A DNA stretch of 64,000 nt from Holdemania massiliensis (GCF_022440805.1 NZ_JAKNTK010000001.1:3906001-3970000), one strand, 5' to 3'. Shown: positions 1 through 8,254, counted from the stretch's first letter. Translations and numbers: made by a program. Notes: generated by a model not told the origin, from the sequence alone.

Positions 1-967
1 CTACTTCAGGTTTTGTAAAACCAAAGTATTCACTGTACTTCTTGTCCAAAACAGAATTGACCACAAGGTTATTTAAGCCGCTGAAAATACTTTCTTTTGC
101 TACACGAAGAATTCCTGTCATAAAGCCATAGGCAAGATTACGATTATCTTTAAGCCCACTCGAAAAGAAATTGCGCATAAAGGAAACAACAGGTTCGTAA
201 AACCCTGCTAAATAGCCTTGTTGAATCGGCGTATCATATTCATCAATAATGATCACTGCCGCTTCCCCATAGTGCTTATAAAGCATGGAAGATAGGACTT
301 TCAGGGCCGATATATAATCAGTTTCCCCCGCTTTGCGGGAAACAATTTGTTGGTAAAAGTCCTTATCATAATCGCTGCACTGATCACTGGAAATCAACAC
401 ATTGTGCCGCTGAAACTCTTCACTGATCAAAAGGGTCAGATGTTCATAGGTTTCTTCCCAAGTATTGCGCTTTATATCTTTGAAGCTGAGAAAAATAACG
501 GGATATTTGCCCTGAACATCACGATATTTTTTCCCGCAGTGCCAAATTTTCATCGACTTAAAATAAACAGAAGTATCTTCTTCAGTCTTCTCAAAAAAGG
601 TTCTCAGCATATCCATATTCAACGTTTTTCCAAATCGGCGCGGACGTGTAAAAAGTGACACCATTGGACGTTCGTCGATAAAATCCTTAATCATCATCGT
701 TTTATCTACATAGTAATAGTTTGAAGAGGCTAAACGATAATCAGATACGCCGATAGGCAGCGGTAATTTTTCAGAATGGGCAGCTTTGCGATATGCCCCG
801 GTTTTAAGCCTTCTGTCCAGGGGTCTCTTCACATCAGCTGGAATAATCCATATCCCTTTTTCTTTTCTGGCATTTTCAATTTTACCTTCTTTACAAAGCG
901 TGGTGACAGCCCGCGGAGTAACATCCCAAAGTGCGGCCGCTTCTTTTACAGTGAGAATTTCTTTCAT
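1..967 (-). CDS. AAA-ATPase-like / PD-(D/E)XK family protein with N-terminal HTH, cut by the window edge
   Basis: Reading down from ATG 967 the frame stays open to base 1, so the C-terminus lies outside the window. A ribosome site (AAAGGGGG) precedes the ATG. Residues 1-55 look like a small excisionase/MerR-type winged HTH (KEAAALWDVTPRAVTTLCKE). Next comes the AAA-ATPase_like domain of the family usually paired with a C-terminal DUF1703 PD-(D/E)XK nuclease. It shows YYYVDKT, the degenerate P-loop RPRRFGKTL near residue 108 and the Walker B-like IIIDEYDTPI near 240. The family is abundant in gut anaerobes; its role is unsettled, with mobile-element or defence functions proposed. The nuclease domain cannot be checked here. 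Confidence 0.85.
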   Translation of the reverse strand, partial: MKEILTVKEAAALWDVTPRAVTTLCKEGKIENARKEKGIWIIPADVKRPLDRRLKTGAYRKAAHSEKLPLPIGVSDYRLASSNYYYVDKTMMIKDFIDERPMVSLFTRPRRFGKTLNMDMLRTFFEKTEEDTSVYFKSMKIWHCGKKYRDVQGKYPVIFLSFKDIKRNTWEETYEHLTLLISEEFQRHNVLISSDQCSDYDKDFYQQIVSRKAGETDYISALKVLSSMLYKHYGEAAVIIIDEYDTPIQQGYLAGFYEPVVSFMRNFFSSGLKDNRNLAYGFMTGILRVAKESIFSGLNNLVVNSVLDKKYSEYFGFTKPEV

Positions 968-996
968 TACAATGCCCCCTTTGATATCCTGAATCT

Positions 997-1002
997 ATTA
1001 TA
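997..1002 (-). promoter_or_regulatory. -10 box of the left-edge ATPase gene
   Basis: On the minus strand a TATAAT hexamer sits about 30 bases upstream of the start at 967, with the AAAGGGGG ribosome site between them. No good -35 hexamer is visible 16-18 bases further upstream, so this is a weak or activator-dependent promoter call. Confidence 0.4.
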
Positions 1003-1028
1003 TCGGATTATCAGAAAAATATCATCTT

Positions 1029-1070
1029 TAAAAAGAAAAATATAATATCAGTTAAATATTTTTCTTTTTA
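1029..1070 (-). terminator. AT-only hairpin downstream of the ABC-F gene
   Basis: A perfect 15-bp inverted repeat (TAAAAAGAAAAATAT and its complement) with a 12-base loop lies between the ABC-F stop and the next promoter. The stem is weak (one G-C pair per arm) but it is followed by a U-rich stretch. It could terminate in both directions. Confidence 0.5.
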
Positions 1071-1149
1071 TATTTCTTTCTTTCCAATACTGCGGTTCTT
1101 TCCTGCTTCTTGTCGACTTACGATTGCGATGAATACAGGATCTGATTTA

Positions 1150-2691
1150 TTATCTGCGAAGCAAGCGGCTTAGCGACAGCTGTTTATCAATCCATTCCGC
1201 ATAGAACCCTACTTCATGACACACCAGAATCATCGCACCCGGATAACGCTGCAGTGCTTCCTTTAATGCCTTTTTAACCTGATTATCCAAATGCTGCGTC
1301 GGCTCATCCAGGATTAAAAGACTGCTTTCTTTTTGCAAAGTCAAACACAGCTTAACCCGGGCTTGTTCCCCGCCGCTTAAAGTTTCCAGAGGACGCATGG
1401 CCAATTCATGCGTAATCCGGCATTGAGCAAGCTGAAAACGCAGTTCCTGCAGCGTTTTATGCGGAAATTGATCGGAGAACATCGCCAGTGCACTTTGCTT
1501 GGGATCCGGCCAGCTCAGCATTTGAGAGAAGTAATTGATCTGAATCTGTTCAGAGAGCTGTACTTTTTGAGCCAGCGGCGGCAATTCTCCAATCAGGGTT
1601 TTTAGCAATGTCGTTTTCCCAATTCCATTAAATCCAGTTATCACCCATTTTTCCCCTGCCTGAACCGTTAGATCCAAAGGTGGAAGCAAAGGATGGTCAT
1701 ATCCCACGCTCAGACCGGCTGTTGCCAGCAAAATTCCCTGTCCCGCGGTATAGGGAAAATCAAAATGCAGATGGGCAACTGTATCCGGCGGCGTTAACCG
1801 TTCCATCCGTTCCAACTGCTTGCGCCTTCCCTGAGCAATTCGGGTATTCACGCCAGCGATATTACGGCGGATATACTCCTCCGTCTTTTTGATTTTTACC
1901 TGCTGCGCTTCATATTGTCGGCGATATTCCTTTTGACGATGTTCTTTCTGCTGCAGAAAGGAAGTATAGCTTCCATAATATTTGGTAATCTGTCCCCATT
2001 CTACATTTAGAATGGAAGTCGCAATCTGCTGCAGAAAGGCGAAATCATGCGTGATAACCAGAAAGGCCCCCTCGCGCTGCCGCAGCACCTCCGCCAACCA
2101 TACGACATGCTCGTGGTCCAGATAGTTGGTCGGTTCGTCCAACAGCAGCACTTCGGGGTTTCTAAGAATCAGCTGCGCCAAAATGACTTTAGCACGCTGA
2201 CCGCCGCTGAGCTGGGACAGTCGTTTTTGCACTCCAATCTGATCCAATCCCAATCCGGTTATCGTTTTTTCAATTATCACTTCAATTTCATAAAAACCCG
2301 CCGCATTTAGCTGTTCCTGCAGCCGCCCTGCTTTTTTCAGCCAAGCTTCGCTTGCTTCTGAAGCCGCTTTAAAATAGGCTTGGTTCATCTGTTCTTCCCA
2401 TTGCCACAGCGGTTCAAAAGCCGTTCGCAAAAATTCCAAAATTGTTAATTCTGCCTGATCTGTCCACGCCTGTTGATTTAAAGCACCCAAGGTGATGCCT
2501 GGCTGCCATCGAATCTCTCCCTGGTCTGGACTGATCAATCCCGTTAAGATTTTCATAAGTGTGCTTTTCCCCGCACCATTAGGTCCAACGATTCCGCAAT
2601 GTTCATCTTTCAATAATTCAAACGTCGCGTCCTGATATAATTTTTTCTCATCAAACTGGTGTGTTAAATGAGAAACACTACAATAACTCAT
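1150..2691 (-). CDS. ABC-F family ATPase (ribosome-associated type)
   Basis: This 513-residue protein has two ABC ATPase domains and no membrane segment, the ABC-F layout. Domain 1 has Walker A GPNGAGKST near residue 36, signature LSGGQ and Walker B LLLDEPTNYLD. Domain 2 has GFNGIGKTT, LSGGEQARVKL and LILDEPTQHLD. The charged linker between them (about residues 240-310, rich in K, R, Q and E) fits the inter-domain P-site tongue. ABC-F proteins bind the ribosomal E site; some protect ribosomes from antibiotics, others assist translation. The 5' region carries a leader peptide and terminators typical of drug-inducible ABC-F genes, which favours the protection role. The sequence alone does not tell which drug class, if any. 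Confidence 0.9.
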   Translation of the reverse strand: MSYCSVSHLTHQFDEKKLYQDATFELLKDEHCGIVGPNGAGKSTLMKILTGLISPDQGEIRWQPGITLGALNQQAWTDQAELTILEFLRTAFEPLWQWEEQMNQAYFKAASEASEAWLKKAGRLQEQLNAAGFYEIEVIIEKTITGLGLDQIGVQKRLSQLSGGQRAKVILAQLILRNPEVLLLDEPTNYLDHEHVVWLAEVLRQREGAFLVITHDFAFLQQIATSILNVEWGQITKYYGSYTSFLQQKEHRQKEYRRQYEAQQVKIKKTEEYIRRNIAGVNTRIAQGRRKQLERMERLTPPDTVAHLHFDFPYTAGQGILLATAGLSVGYDHPLLPPLDLTVQAGEKWVITGFNGIGKTTLLKTLIGELPPLAQKVQLSEQIQINYFSQMLSWPDPKQSALAMFSDQFPHKTLQELRFQLAQCRITHELAMRPLETLSGGEQARVKLCLTLQKESSLLILDEPTQHLDNQVKKALKEALQRYPGAMILVCHEVGFYAEWIDKQLSLSRLLRR

Positions 2692-2771
2692 AATCTAATC
2701 CTACTTTCTATTTTATGGAATTCTTGTTTTCTCATTGAATCCAAAACAAGAATGAGTACGTCGTAGAAAAA

Positions 2772-2818
2772 CAAAAAAAGCAGCGGTAATGGGAATCCTT
2801 TCTTCCCTGACCTCTGCT
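2772..2818 (-). terminator. Second leader terminator of the ABC-F gene
   Basis: On the minus strand AGCAG, GGT and GGGAA pair with TTCCC, ACC and CTGCT around a short purine-rich loop, followed by seven U. It lies about 80 bases before the ABC-F start, inside its transcript leader, so it would block expression unless antiterminated. Confidence 0.8.
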
Positions 2819-2820
2819 TC

Positions 2821-2859
2821 AAAAAAACAACAAAGGCCACAGATAAAGCATCTGTGACC
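2821..2859 (-). terminator. First leader terminator of the ABC-F gene
   Basis: GGTCACAGAT pairs with ATCTGTGGCC (10 bp, one G-U) around a five-base loop. The tail TTTGTTGTTTTTTT follows on the minus strand. It starts about 90 bases after the stop of the leader peptide. Confidence 0.85.
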
Positions 2860-2951
2860 TGCAAGCTCTGCTTTCTCTCTGCCTATGACAAAAATATGAA
2901 ATCCTTACTTAATTCCAGTATTCCCAATGACAGATGAAGAATGATAGAAAA

Positions 2952-3050
2952 TCAAAAGATTTCCTGTTTCAGCTCCGCACAATGCTTCATCGACTCGATT
3001 TGCACGGAGCTCATGGTTCTTGTAAGAATGATACGTTGTTCAAAAAGCAT
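2952..3050 (-). CDS. Leader peptide (32 aa) of the ABC-F attenuator
   Basis: A short frame starts MLFEQRIILT and ends AELKQEIF before TGA. A near-perfect ribosome site (AGAGGAGGCG) lies 7-8 bases before its ATG, and a consensus promoter lies about 32 bases before that. Two intrinsic terminators follow, then the ABC-F gene. That order is the known layout of translational attenuators of ribosome-protection and efflux genes, where a stalled leader ribosome lets RNA polymerase read through. The coding region also folds on itself (see the hairpin at 2971). I recognise no known stalling motif, so the inducer is unknown. Confidence 0.75.
   Translation of the reverse strand: MLFEQRIILTRTMSSVQIESMKHCAELKQEIF
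2971..3011 (-). promoter_or_regulatory. Hairpin inside the leader-peptide ORF
   Basis: AGCTCCGTGCAA pairs with TTGTGCGGAGCT (10 of 12 positions) around a 17-base loop, within codons 14-26 of the leader peptide. A translating or stalled ribosome would open it, so it may be part of the switch that controls the two downstream terminators. Confidence 0.6.
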
Positions 3051-3081
3051 CGTGTTTCGCCTCCTCTTTTAAACGAGGCTA

Positions 3082-3110
3082 TTCTAGCATGGAGAATCAA
3101 GGAATGCAAC
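3082..3110 (-). promoter_or_regulatory. Sigma-A promoter of the leader/ABC-F transcript
   Basis: TTGCAT and TAGAAT are separated by exactly 17 bases on the minus strand. The predicted start is about 25 bases before the leader-peptide ATG. Bases 3111-3307, between here and the next gene, hold nothing else I can support. Confidence 0.8.
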
Positions 3111-3307
3111 CCTAAGTCATCCCAGTTTCTCTGCGGAAATAAAAGTCATTTAATTGTCCTGGTAAATTTGCATACCCAGCCACTTTTTACCAAGAGATAA
3201 GAAGCTATCATCAAAAGGACGGGGGCCAAGTATTCGATCCGATTCCATCCATACTACAAGTAACGGAAAAGCTTATCCATTATCAATTACCAATTATTTC
3301 TCTCTTT

Positions 3308-3799
3308 TTAATCAAGAAATAAAAGTTTTACTCTGTTAATTAAATCGCTCTTTTTATTAAAAATAATTCCAGATGCATAATACTTATAATTGATTAAAAT
3401 TGTATTATCTGAGAATATTTCAATATTCCAAGTATTAGTTCCATTACTCGCAAAAATTTTTACTGATTCTACTGAACCTTCGTGAACAGCCTTGTGATGC
3501 ATAAAAAATGCTGGATAAAATGTGAAGTCAAGACTATTACTTAGCTCAATCAATTCGTCTGTATTTCGAAATTCTAAACTGCTATACTGTAATTTTGATC
3601 GAGATTCTTCAAAATACAACAAACTGACATAATTTGATTTTTGAATTATTTGCTTTAACTGAACAGCATTACACAATTTTACAGAAATGGTTAAAGATAT
3701 TATTGCTAATACAAAGATAAATATTATAAATTTTTTATGACAACAAATAAAATGACATTTCATTTCTTTATTCAGCATAATAATACCATCCCTTATCAT
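3308..3799 (-). CDS. Small membrane-anchored protein of unknown function
   Basis: The 163-residue frame has one strong hydrophobic segment near residues 24-42 (KFIIFIFVLAIISLTISV) and then about 115 mostly polar residues, probably outside the cell. No family is recognised. The first ATG overlaps the stop of the upstream HTH gene by one base (TAATG), which suggests translational coupling; an internal ATG at codon 8 is an alternative start. The gene is clearly richer in A+T than its neighbours, as is the HTH gene before it, so the pair may be acquired. Confidence 0.6.
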   Translation of the reverse strand: MIRDGIIMLNKEMKCHFICCHKKFIIFIFVLAIISLTISVKLCNAVQLKQIIQKSNYVSLLYFEESRSKLQYSSLEFRNTDELIELSNSLDFTFYPAFFMHHKAVHEGSVESVKIFASNGTNTWNIEIFSDNTILINYKYYASGIIFNKKSDLINRVKLLFLD

Positions 3800-4017
3800 T
3801 ATATTATCCTACATTTTGGATGAAATAAATTAAAATAAACATCAGATTCTTGGATTACCCTTCCCTTTTCAAGACGATATAATGTTGTGGCTGAACAAAT
3901 CTGACCATCCTGGCCGTCGGTAATGATCTGTTTTCTCGTCAATCTAAGCCTTTGACGTTCTACACGAATCATCGGACCCAAGATTTTCTTTTTCTCTTTG
4001 CTGATCTCTCTTGCCAC
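3799..4017 (-). CDS. Short XRE-like HTH protein, probably a truncated regulator
   Basis: The frame opens at ATG 4041, but that ATG lies inside the -10 box of a near-consensus promoter, so it cannot be translated from that transcript. The GTG at 4017, eight bases after AAGGAGGA, is the supported start and gives 72 residues. ILGPMIRVERQRLRLTRKQI followed by SATTLYRLEKG matches the HTH of Rgg/PlcR-like regulators, which normally continue into a long TPR region. Here it stops after SDVYFNLF with an unrelated tail (HPKCRII), so it looks like the surviving N-terminus of a longer regulator or a stand-alone HTH. Confidence 0.6.
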   Translation of the reverse strand: MAREISKEKKKILGPMIRVERQRLRLTRKQIITDGQDGQICSATTLYRLEKGRVIQESDVYFNLFHPKCRII

Positions 4018-4039
4018 AAGGTACTCCTCCTTTTTTTTC

Positions 4040-4068
4040 ATTATACTGATTTTTTTCTAACATGTAAA
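4040..4068 (-). promoter_or_regulatory. Promoter of the short HTH gene
   Basis: TTTACA, 17 bases, then TATAAT on the minus strand. The position of the -10 box rules out the upstream ATG and fixes the GTG start at 4017. Confidence 0.8.
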
Positions 4069-4125
4069 AGTACAGTGCTATTCTCGAAATACCTGTCACC
4101 TTATCTTTTTTACAAAGGCAATATA

Positions 4126-4166
4126 AAAAGCTGAGATTTTCTTTGCTTTGTCCTTTCTCAGCTTTT
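4126..4166. terminator. Bidirectional terminator after the metallophosphoesterase gene
   Basis: AAAAGCTGAGA and TCTCAGCTTTT form an 11-bp stem with runs of T on both strands. It lies about 80 bases past the stop of the gene ending at 4245. Confidence 0.8.
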
Positions 4167-4244
4167 CTTTTACTCTAATTCGTTTGTTTATTAATTTCCA
4201 TTCAACCAGACTGTTAACCTAGGCTTTGACTACATCAATACGAT

Positions 4245-4856
4245 TTATTCTTCAGGATGTTGAATTACTTGATTGTAGCCTTCTAGAATTTCTTCTAATG
4301 TTCTTGGCTCGTAAGCAATCCAAGGGTGCATGCAACCAACATTGATGGCTAACATAGGTGTTCCGCCTTGAGCGAATAAATTCAGATCGTCTCGCTCATT
4401 CATTTGTGCAATGCAGCTTTGAAAAAATTGATCTTCCCCAGAATTATGTGTATGACCATAAAGTAAAATCGACCCGCGGTGCTGATTTTTCCACATTAGA
4501 ATTGGATAATGACTTAACACCAGATTATAGGACTGCCCTTTAATATGATCTGTTATTTCTTGATAATCATGGATTTCATAGAAAAGCTGTTTATAACGAT
4601 AATCTTTCAGAATGTCATGATTACCTTGAATTAATACTTTTTTCCCCTTCAAAATGGCTACCAGTTCAATCAGTTTTTCCTTACCATGAAGCAGAGATAC
4701 ATCGCCCAGAATATAAACGACATCATTATTGGTAACCTTTTTATTCCAATGTTGGACGATGTAATCATTCATTTCATCCACAGTGGAAAATGGCCGTTGA
4801 TCAAAATTTAAAGCATTGGCATGGAAGAAATGAAGATCTGAAATGTAATAGTTCAC
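4245..4856 (-). CDS. Calcineurin-like metallophosphoesterase
   Basis: The 203 residues carry the full metal-binding set of the family: DLHFFH at the N-terminus, GDVSLLHG, GNHD, LSHYP and GHTHNS. These ligate two metals for phosphoester hydrolysis. The compact single-domain form resembles small cytoplasmic phosphoesterases of Firmicutes and phages; the substrate cannot be told. It has terminators on both sides and is probably transcribed alone. Confidence 0.9.
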   Translation of the reverse strand: MNYYISDLHFFHANALNFDQRPFSTVDEMNDYIVQHWNKKVTNNDVVYILGDVSLLHGKEKLIELVAILKGKKVLIQGNHDILKDYRYKQLFYEIHDYQEITDHIKGQSYNLVLSHYPILMWKNQHRGSILLYGHTHNSGEDQFFQSCIAQMNERDDLNLFAQGGTPMLAINVGCMHPWIAYEPRTLEEILEGYNQVIQHPEE

Positions 4857-4879
4857 CGAAACAACCCCTTTCTATCTGA

Positions 4880-4933
4880 AAAAAATAAAGAAACTGAGAT
4901 CCGTCATTGTATCCTTTGACTTATATCTCAGTT
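4880..4933 (-). terminator. Terminator after the orphan PTS permease gene
   Basis: AACTGAGAT pairs with ATCTCAGTT across a 24-base loop, followed on the minus strand by TCTTTATTTTTTT. It begins about 10 bases past the stop at 4944. Confidence 0.75.
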
Positions 4934-4943
4934 GTTCATTTCT

Positions 4944-6479
4944 TTATGCGCTGCGCTTCATTTCCTTGATGCGCTTGTTGATTTCATTTTTTATGATTGT
5001 GCTGCCGGCTCCGAAATTTACCGAATAGCCCGCGCGGCTTTCTACAACGCGGCTGGCGCCCAGACGCTGAATCTGAGAGAAATTGATCAGCGAGGAATCG
5101 ACAACCTGAATCGTTAAGCGGGTAGGAGAAGAATGCATCATTTTGATATTTTCCAAACCGCCGACCGCCAGGATAAAGCCTTCAACCCTTCGCTTGCTGG
5201 CACCAGTATTGAACAAGTCCAACGCCAAATACTTAAAGTAAAAGCGGGTAAATGCCAAGTAGAGAACAAACAGAATCACACCGACGACGAAGATCATCTG
5301 AATCGTGTGCTGCATATTCGGATTGCGGACATACAGCATAAAATCAAACAGCGTTCCCGGCATAGCCGTCACGGTACTTCCGGCATAACTGAATCCCAGG
5401 GTCACGCTCATCGACTGGAAGATTCCAAACAACGCCCCGGTGACTATCAAATGGAACACAAATAACAGCGGTGTCAGGGTCAGAAGATACAATTCCAACG
5501 GCAGCAGTGTGCCTGTCACTAACGACACTAGAATCGCAACCAAGAAGAACAGACGAATCCGCCGTTTTTCCATCTTATCTGTAAAGATCGTATAGAAACC
5601 GATCAGCATGCCCGGAACCGCAAACAGATTCAGAACATAATACGGCGTGATCAGCCGGCCTACTCCACTTGGCGTAATCAGACTGTTCATCTGCGCCGTC
5701 CAGATGCCGACATCTCCTGTATAGTTGACGCCTAAATTATTGATCCACGTCCCGCCCTGTTCGCCAAACCAGAACAGATTCCGCATCAGCGCTCCCAGAT
5801 TCAGATCCGCTAAAATCCGATCCATAACGCCGTAAACAAACAAGTTCATCGGATTGGTAATATCCGTAGCGATGAACTCAAAAATCGTATTGAGAAGACT
5901 GAGCACAATCGGCCAGATCCAGACCAGCGCAAAACCGGTGATCAGACACAGAACCAAAGTTAAGATCAAGCCCCAGGTATCCCGGTCGACAAAAGAGAAG
6001 AACCCGTATATCGACTTCGTCCGTGATTTGGAATAGGCAATCCGCGAAGCCAGCACAACGGCTGCGCACGCAAAGAACCCCGTCTGTAACGGATATCGTG
6101 TCCGGTCAAATAAGGATGAAGAATAACTTAATCCCAGAATGGCTGAAGAAGCCGAGGTTGGCAGTCCAGAGGGCTGAAACAACATCGTAATCACTAAGAC
6201 CAGCACATATCCGGTAATTCCGATCATAATCGGCACGGATGAATTGCTTTTTGTCGCTAAAAACTTTATCATGACAAAGAAAGGAAAATTGATAATAATA
6301 AAACTGCCGGTCCGTTTGAACAGATCTGCCAGCAGCAGGATATTGCGATCATTAACCGACCAGAAAACCGATAAGCTCTGGTTGGTAATCAAGGTTCCAA
6401 GCCCCGTCAGGATGATTGCCACAAACAGCATTTTCAATGGAAATTGAATGATTTCTAATAAAGAATGCCATCTTCTCAT
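4944..6479 (-). CDS. Orphan glucose-family PTS EIIC with degenerate EIIB domain
   Basis: The first ~410 of 511 residues are a multi-span EIIC membrane domain of the Glc superfamily. After a linker, residues 435-505 form an EIIB-like domain that starts GGLENIKMMHSSPTRL. Active EIIB domains have Cys in C-x-T-R; here that position is Ser451 (S-P-T-R), so normal phosphotransfer through this domain looks impossible. No EIIA, hydrolase or regulator lies next to it and terminators flank it. It could be a sensor, a permease phosphorylated by another EIIB, or a decaying gene; the frame is intact and long, which argues for function. Confidence 0.8.
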   Translation of the reverse strand: MRRWHSLLEIIQFPLKMLFVAIILTGLGTLITNQSLSVFWSVNDRNILLLADLFKRTGSFIIINFPFFVMIKFLATKSNSSVPIMIGITGYVLVLVITMLFQPSGLPTSASSAILGLSYSSSLFDRTRYPLQTGFFACAAVVLASRIAYSKSRTKSIYGFFSFVDRDTWGLILTLVLCLITGFALVWIWPIVLSLLNTIFEFIATDITNPMNLFVYGVMDRILADLNLGALMRNLFWFGEQGGTWINNLGVNYTGDVGIWTAQMNSLITPSGVGRLITPYYVLNLFAVPGMLIGFYTIFTDKMEKRRIRLFFLVAILVSLVTGTLLPLELYLLTLTPLLFVFHLIVTGALFGIFQSMSVTLGFSYAGSTVTAMPGTLFDFMLYVRNPNMQHTIQMIFVVGVILFVLYLAFTRFYFKYLALDLFNTGASKRRVEGFILAVGGLENIKMMHSSPTRLTIQVVDSSLINFSQIQRLGASRVVESRAGYSVNFGAGSTIIKNEINKRIKEMKRSA

Positions 6480-6540
6480 ACCATCACCTCGCCTATTATG
6501 ATACCATTATTATACGTTAGATTCAAATGAAAGGAGTGGT

Positions 6541-6975
6541 TTGACTTTCATGAAAACCAAGTTTGCTGAAACACAGGCTGATTTCTTTCGGATTGTCAGA
6601 ATCCGGACTGAAGTCTTTGTTATAGAACAACAAGTTGACCTGCATATTGAACAGGATCAAGACGACGACACCGCCCTGCACTGGCTGGTGGAAAATGAGG
6701 ACGGCGAAGCGATTGCCTGCTGCCGGGGATTGGATTTCGGAGAAGAAATTCATCTGGGACGCGTAGCTGTCCTAAAGCCTTACCGCATGCAGCATATCGG
6801 AGCTTTGATGATGCAAGATGTAGAGAAAGATCCGCATCTGGCAAAATTCAAGAAGATCGTCGTTCACGCCCAAGCGCAGGTTGAAGGCTTTTATGCGTCG
6901 CTGGGCTATACAACCGTGTCCGAGCCCTTTTATGAGGCCGGCATCAAGCATGTAACGATGGAGAAAGCGCTATGA
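6541..6975 (+). CDS. GNAT family N-acetyltransferase (ElaA-like)
   Basis: 144 residues. RIRTEVFVIEQQVDLHIEQD resembles the conserved N-terminal block of ElaA/YjcF-type acetyltransferases (R..VF..EQ....E.D..D). LGRVAVLKPYRMQHIG is the acetyl-CoA binding loop region, and VEGFYASLGY follows near the end. Start choice is open: TTG 6541 lies four bases after AAAGGAG and ATG 6550 lies 13 bases after it. The stop overlaps the next start (ATGA), so it is coupled to the RodA-type gene. The acceptor substrate is unknown. Confidence 0.85.
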   Translation: MTFMKTKFAETQADFFRIVRIRTEVFVIEQQVDLHIEQDQDDDTALHWLVENEDGEAIACCRGLDFGEEIHLGRVAVLKPYRMQHIGALMMQDVEKDPHLAKFKKIVVHAQAQVEGFYASLGYTTVSEPFYEAGIKHVTMEKAL

Positions 6976-8168
6976 GCCAACAGCCGGAACGCATCCATAA
7001 GAAGTTTCATATCGACCGGACCTTGATGTTTCTGCTTCTGGCCATGACCTGTGTGTCCTTACTGGCAATCTATTGCGCGGATCCGATCATGGCGACCCGG
7101 CTGCAGGGCACCTATCTGTGGGCCAAGCAAGGCATGTGGTATGCGATCGGATTTCTGATGCTGGCGTTTCTGACACGATTTGGTAGTGATCGGTTATTTA
7201 CCGGCGTTAAGATCTTTTACTGGATTTTGATGGTTCTGCTGGCCATCCTGCTGGTGGATAAATATTTAATTGATCTGCCGGATCGCTTCATTCGACCTGT
7301 TAATGGAACGACAGCGTGGTATCAGATCCCTGGCCTGGGTACCTTCCAGCCTAGTGAGTTTATGAAAATTGTTCTGATCATCATGGTTGCCAACATTATC
7401 CATGAGCACAATCTGGGCAAAACTGAGATGTCTTTTGCCAGCGACTTTCAGTTATTCTGGAAGGTTGGAAAAATTTCCGTTCCGCCGCTGATTTTAATTT
7501 TCTTAGAACCGGATACCGGTATTCCGTTAGTCATCATCGTCAGTATTCTAGTCATGCTGGCTGTGTCCGGAGTGCGCCGGGAATGGGTTTGGCTGGGTGC
7601 TGCGTGTCTGATAATCGGCTTCGGCGGCTTGATCCTGATGTTTAAATTTTATCCGAATGTTCTGTCCTCCATCTTAGGCGGAGGGTATAAAATGCGCCGT
7701 ATCTACGGTTGGCTGGAAACGGAGAAATACATCAATACCTGGGGCAATCAGCTTTATACTTCGCTGCTGACAATCGGCTCTTCCGGCTTGACCGGCCATG
7801 GTTTCCGCGAAGTGCTGATCCGTTTCCCAGAACCACAGACGGACTTTATTTTCTCCGTTATCGGTCAGAACTTCGGATTTCTCGGCACGACCTCCGTGGT
7901 CGCTCTGCTGACAACCTTTGATCTGAAATTGATCAGTATCGCGACGAAATATGATCAGCCAAGAGAACGGTATATGGTTGCCGGCATGATCGGAATGTTA
8001 TTGTTCCAGCAGCTGGTCAACATGGGCATGATCACCGGTCTGTTCCCGATCACCGGGATCACGCTGCCGTTTATTTCCTATGGCGGATCGAGTATGCTGT
8101 CCTACATGATCCCGCTGGCCATTGTCTTCCAGATGAGCTCGGAAACTAAGAGCCGGCTGATGCATTAG
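6972..8168 (+). CDS. RodA/FtsW/SpoVE-type SEDS glycosyltransferase
   Basis: 398 residues with about ten membrane segments and SEDS-family motifs: FQPSEFMKI, FLEPDTGIPLV, PEPQTDFIFSVIGQNFGFLG and the C-terminal GITLPFISYGGSSML. SEDS proteins polymerise lipid II into glycan strands with a partner class B PBP. A RodA (elongation) role is the best guess because no division genes are nearby, but FtsW or SpoVE cannot be excluded. It starts inside the acetyltransferase stop and ends before a strong terminator. Confidence 0.92.
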   Translation: MSQQPERIHKKFHIDRTLMFLLLAMTCVSLLAIYCADPIMATRLQGTYLWAKQGMWYAIGFLMLAFLTRFGSDRLFTGVKIFYWILMVLLAILLVDKYLIDLPDRFIRPVNGTTAWYQIPGLGTFQPSEFMKIVLIIMVANIIHEHNLGKTEMSFASDFQLFWKVGKISVPPLILIFLEPDTGIPLVIIVSILVMLAVSGVRREWVWLGAACLIIGFGGLILMFKFYPNVLSSILGGGYKMRRIYGWLETEKYINTWGNQLYTSLLTIGSSGLTGHGFREVLIRFPEPQTDFIFSVIGQNFGFLGTTSVVALLTTFDLKLISIATKYDQPRERYMVAGMIGMLLFQQLVNMGMITGLFPITGITLPFISYGGSSMLSYMIPLAIVFQMSSETKSRLMH

Positions 8169-8205
8169 ACTCCGAATAAACAGAAATTTTAATTTTGTAA
8201 ACATA

Positions 8206-8254
8206 AAAAGCAGCGATAAGATCAACTTCCATTGTGATCACTATCACTGCTTTT
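8206..8254. terminator. Bidirectional terminator between the rodA-like and rloB-like genes
   Basis: AAAAGCAG, GATA and GATCA on the left pair with TGATC, TATC and CTGCTTTT on the right. It serves two convergent genes. Confidence 0.8.

Noticed and set aside
2934..3200. 88-aa plus-strand frame over the ABC-F leader
   Set aside because: No ribosome site; the promoter, leader ORF and terminators read on the minus strand explain the same bases.
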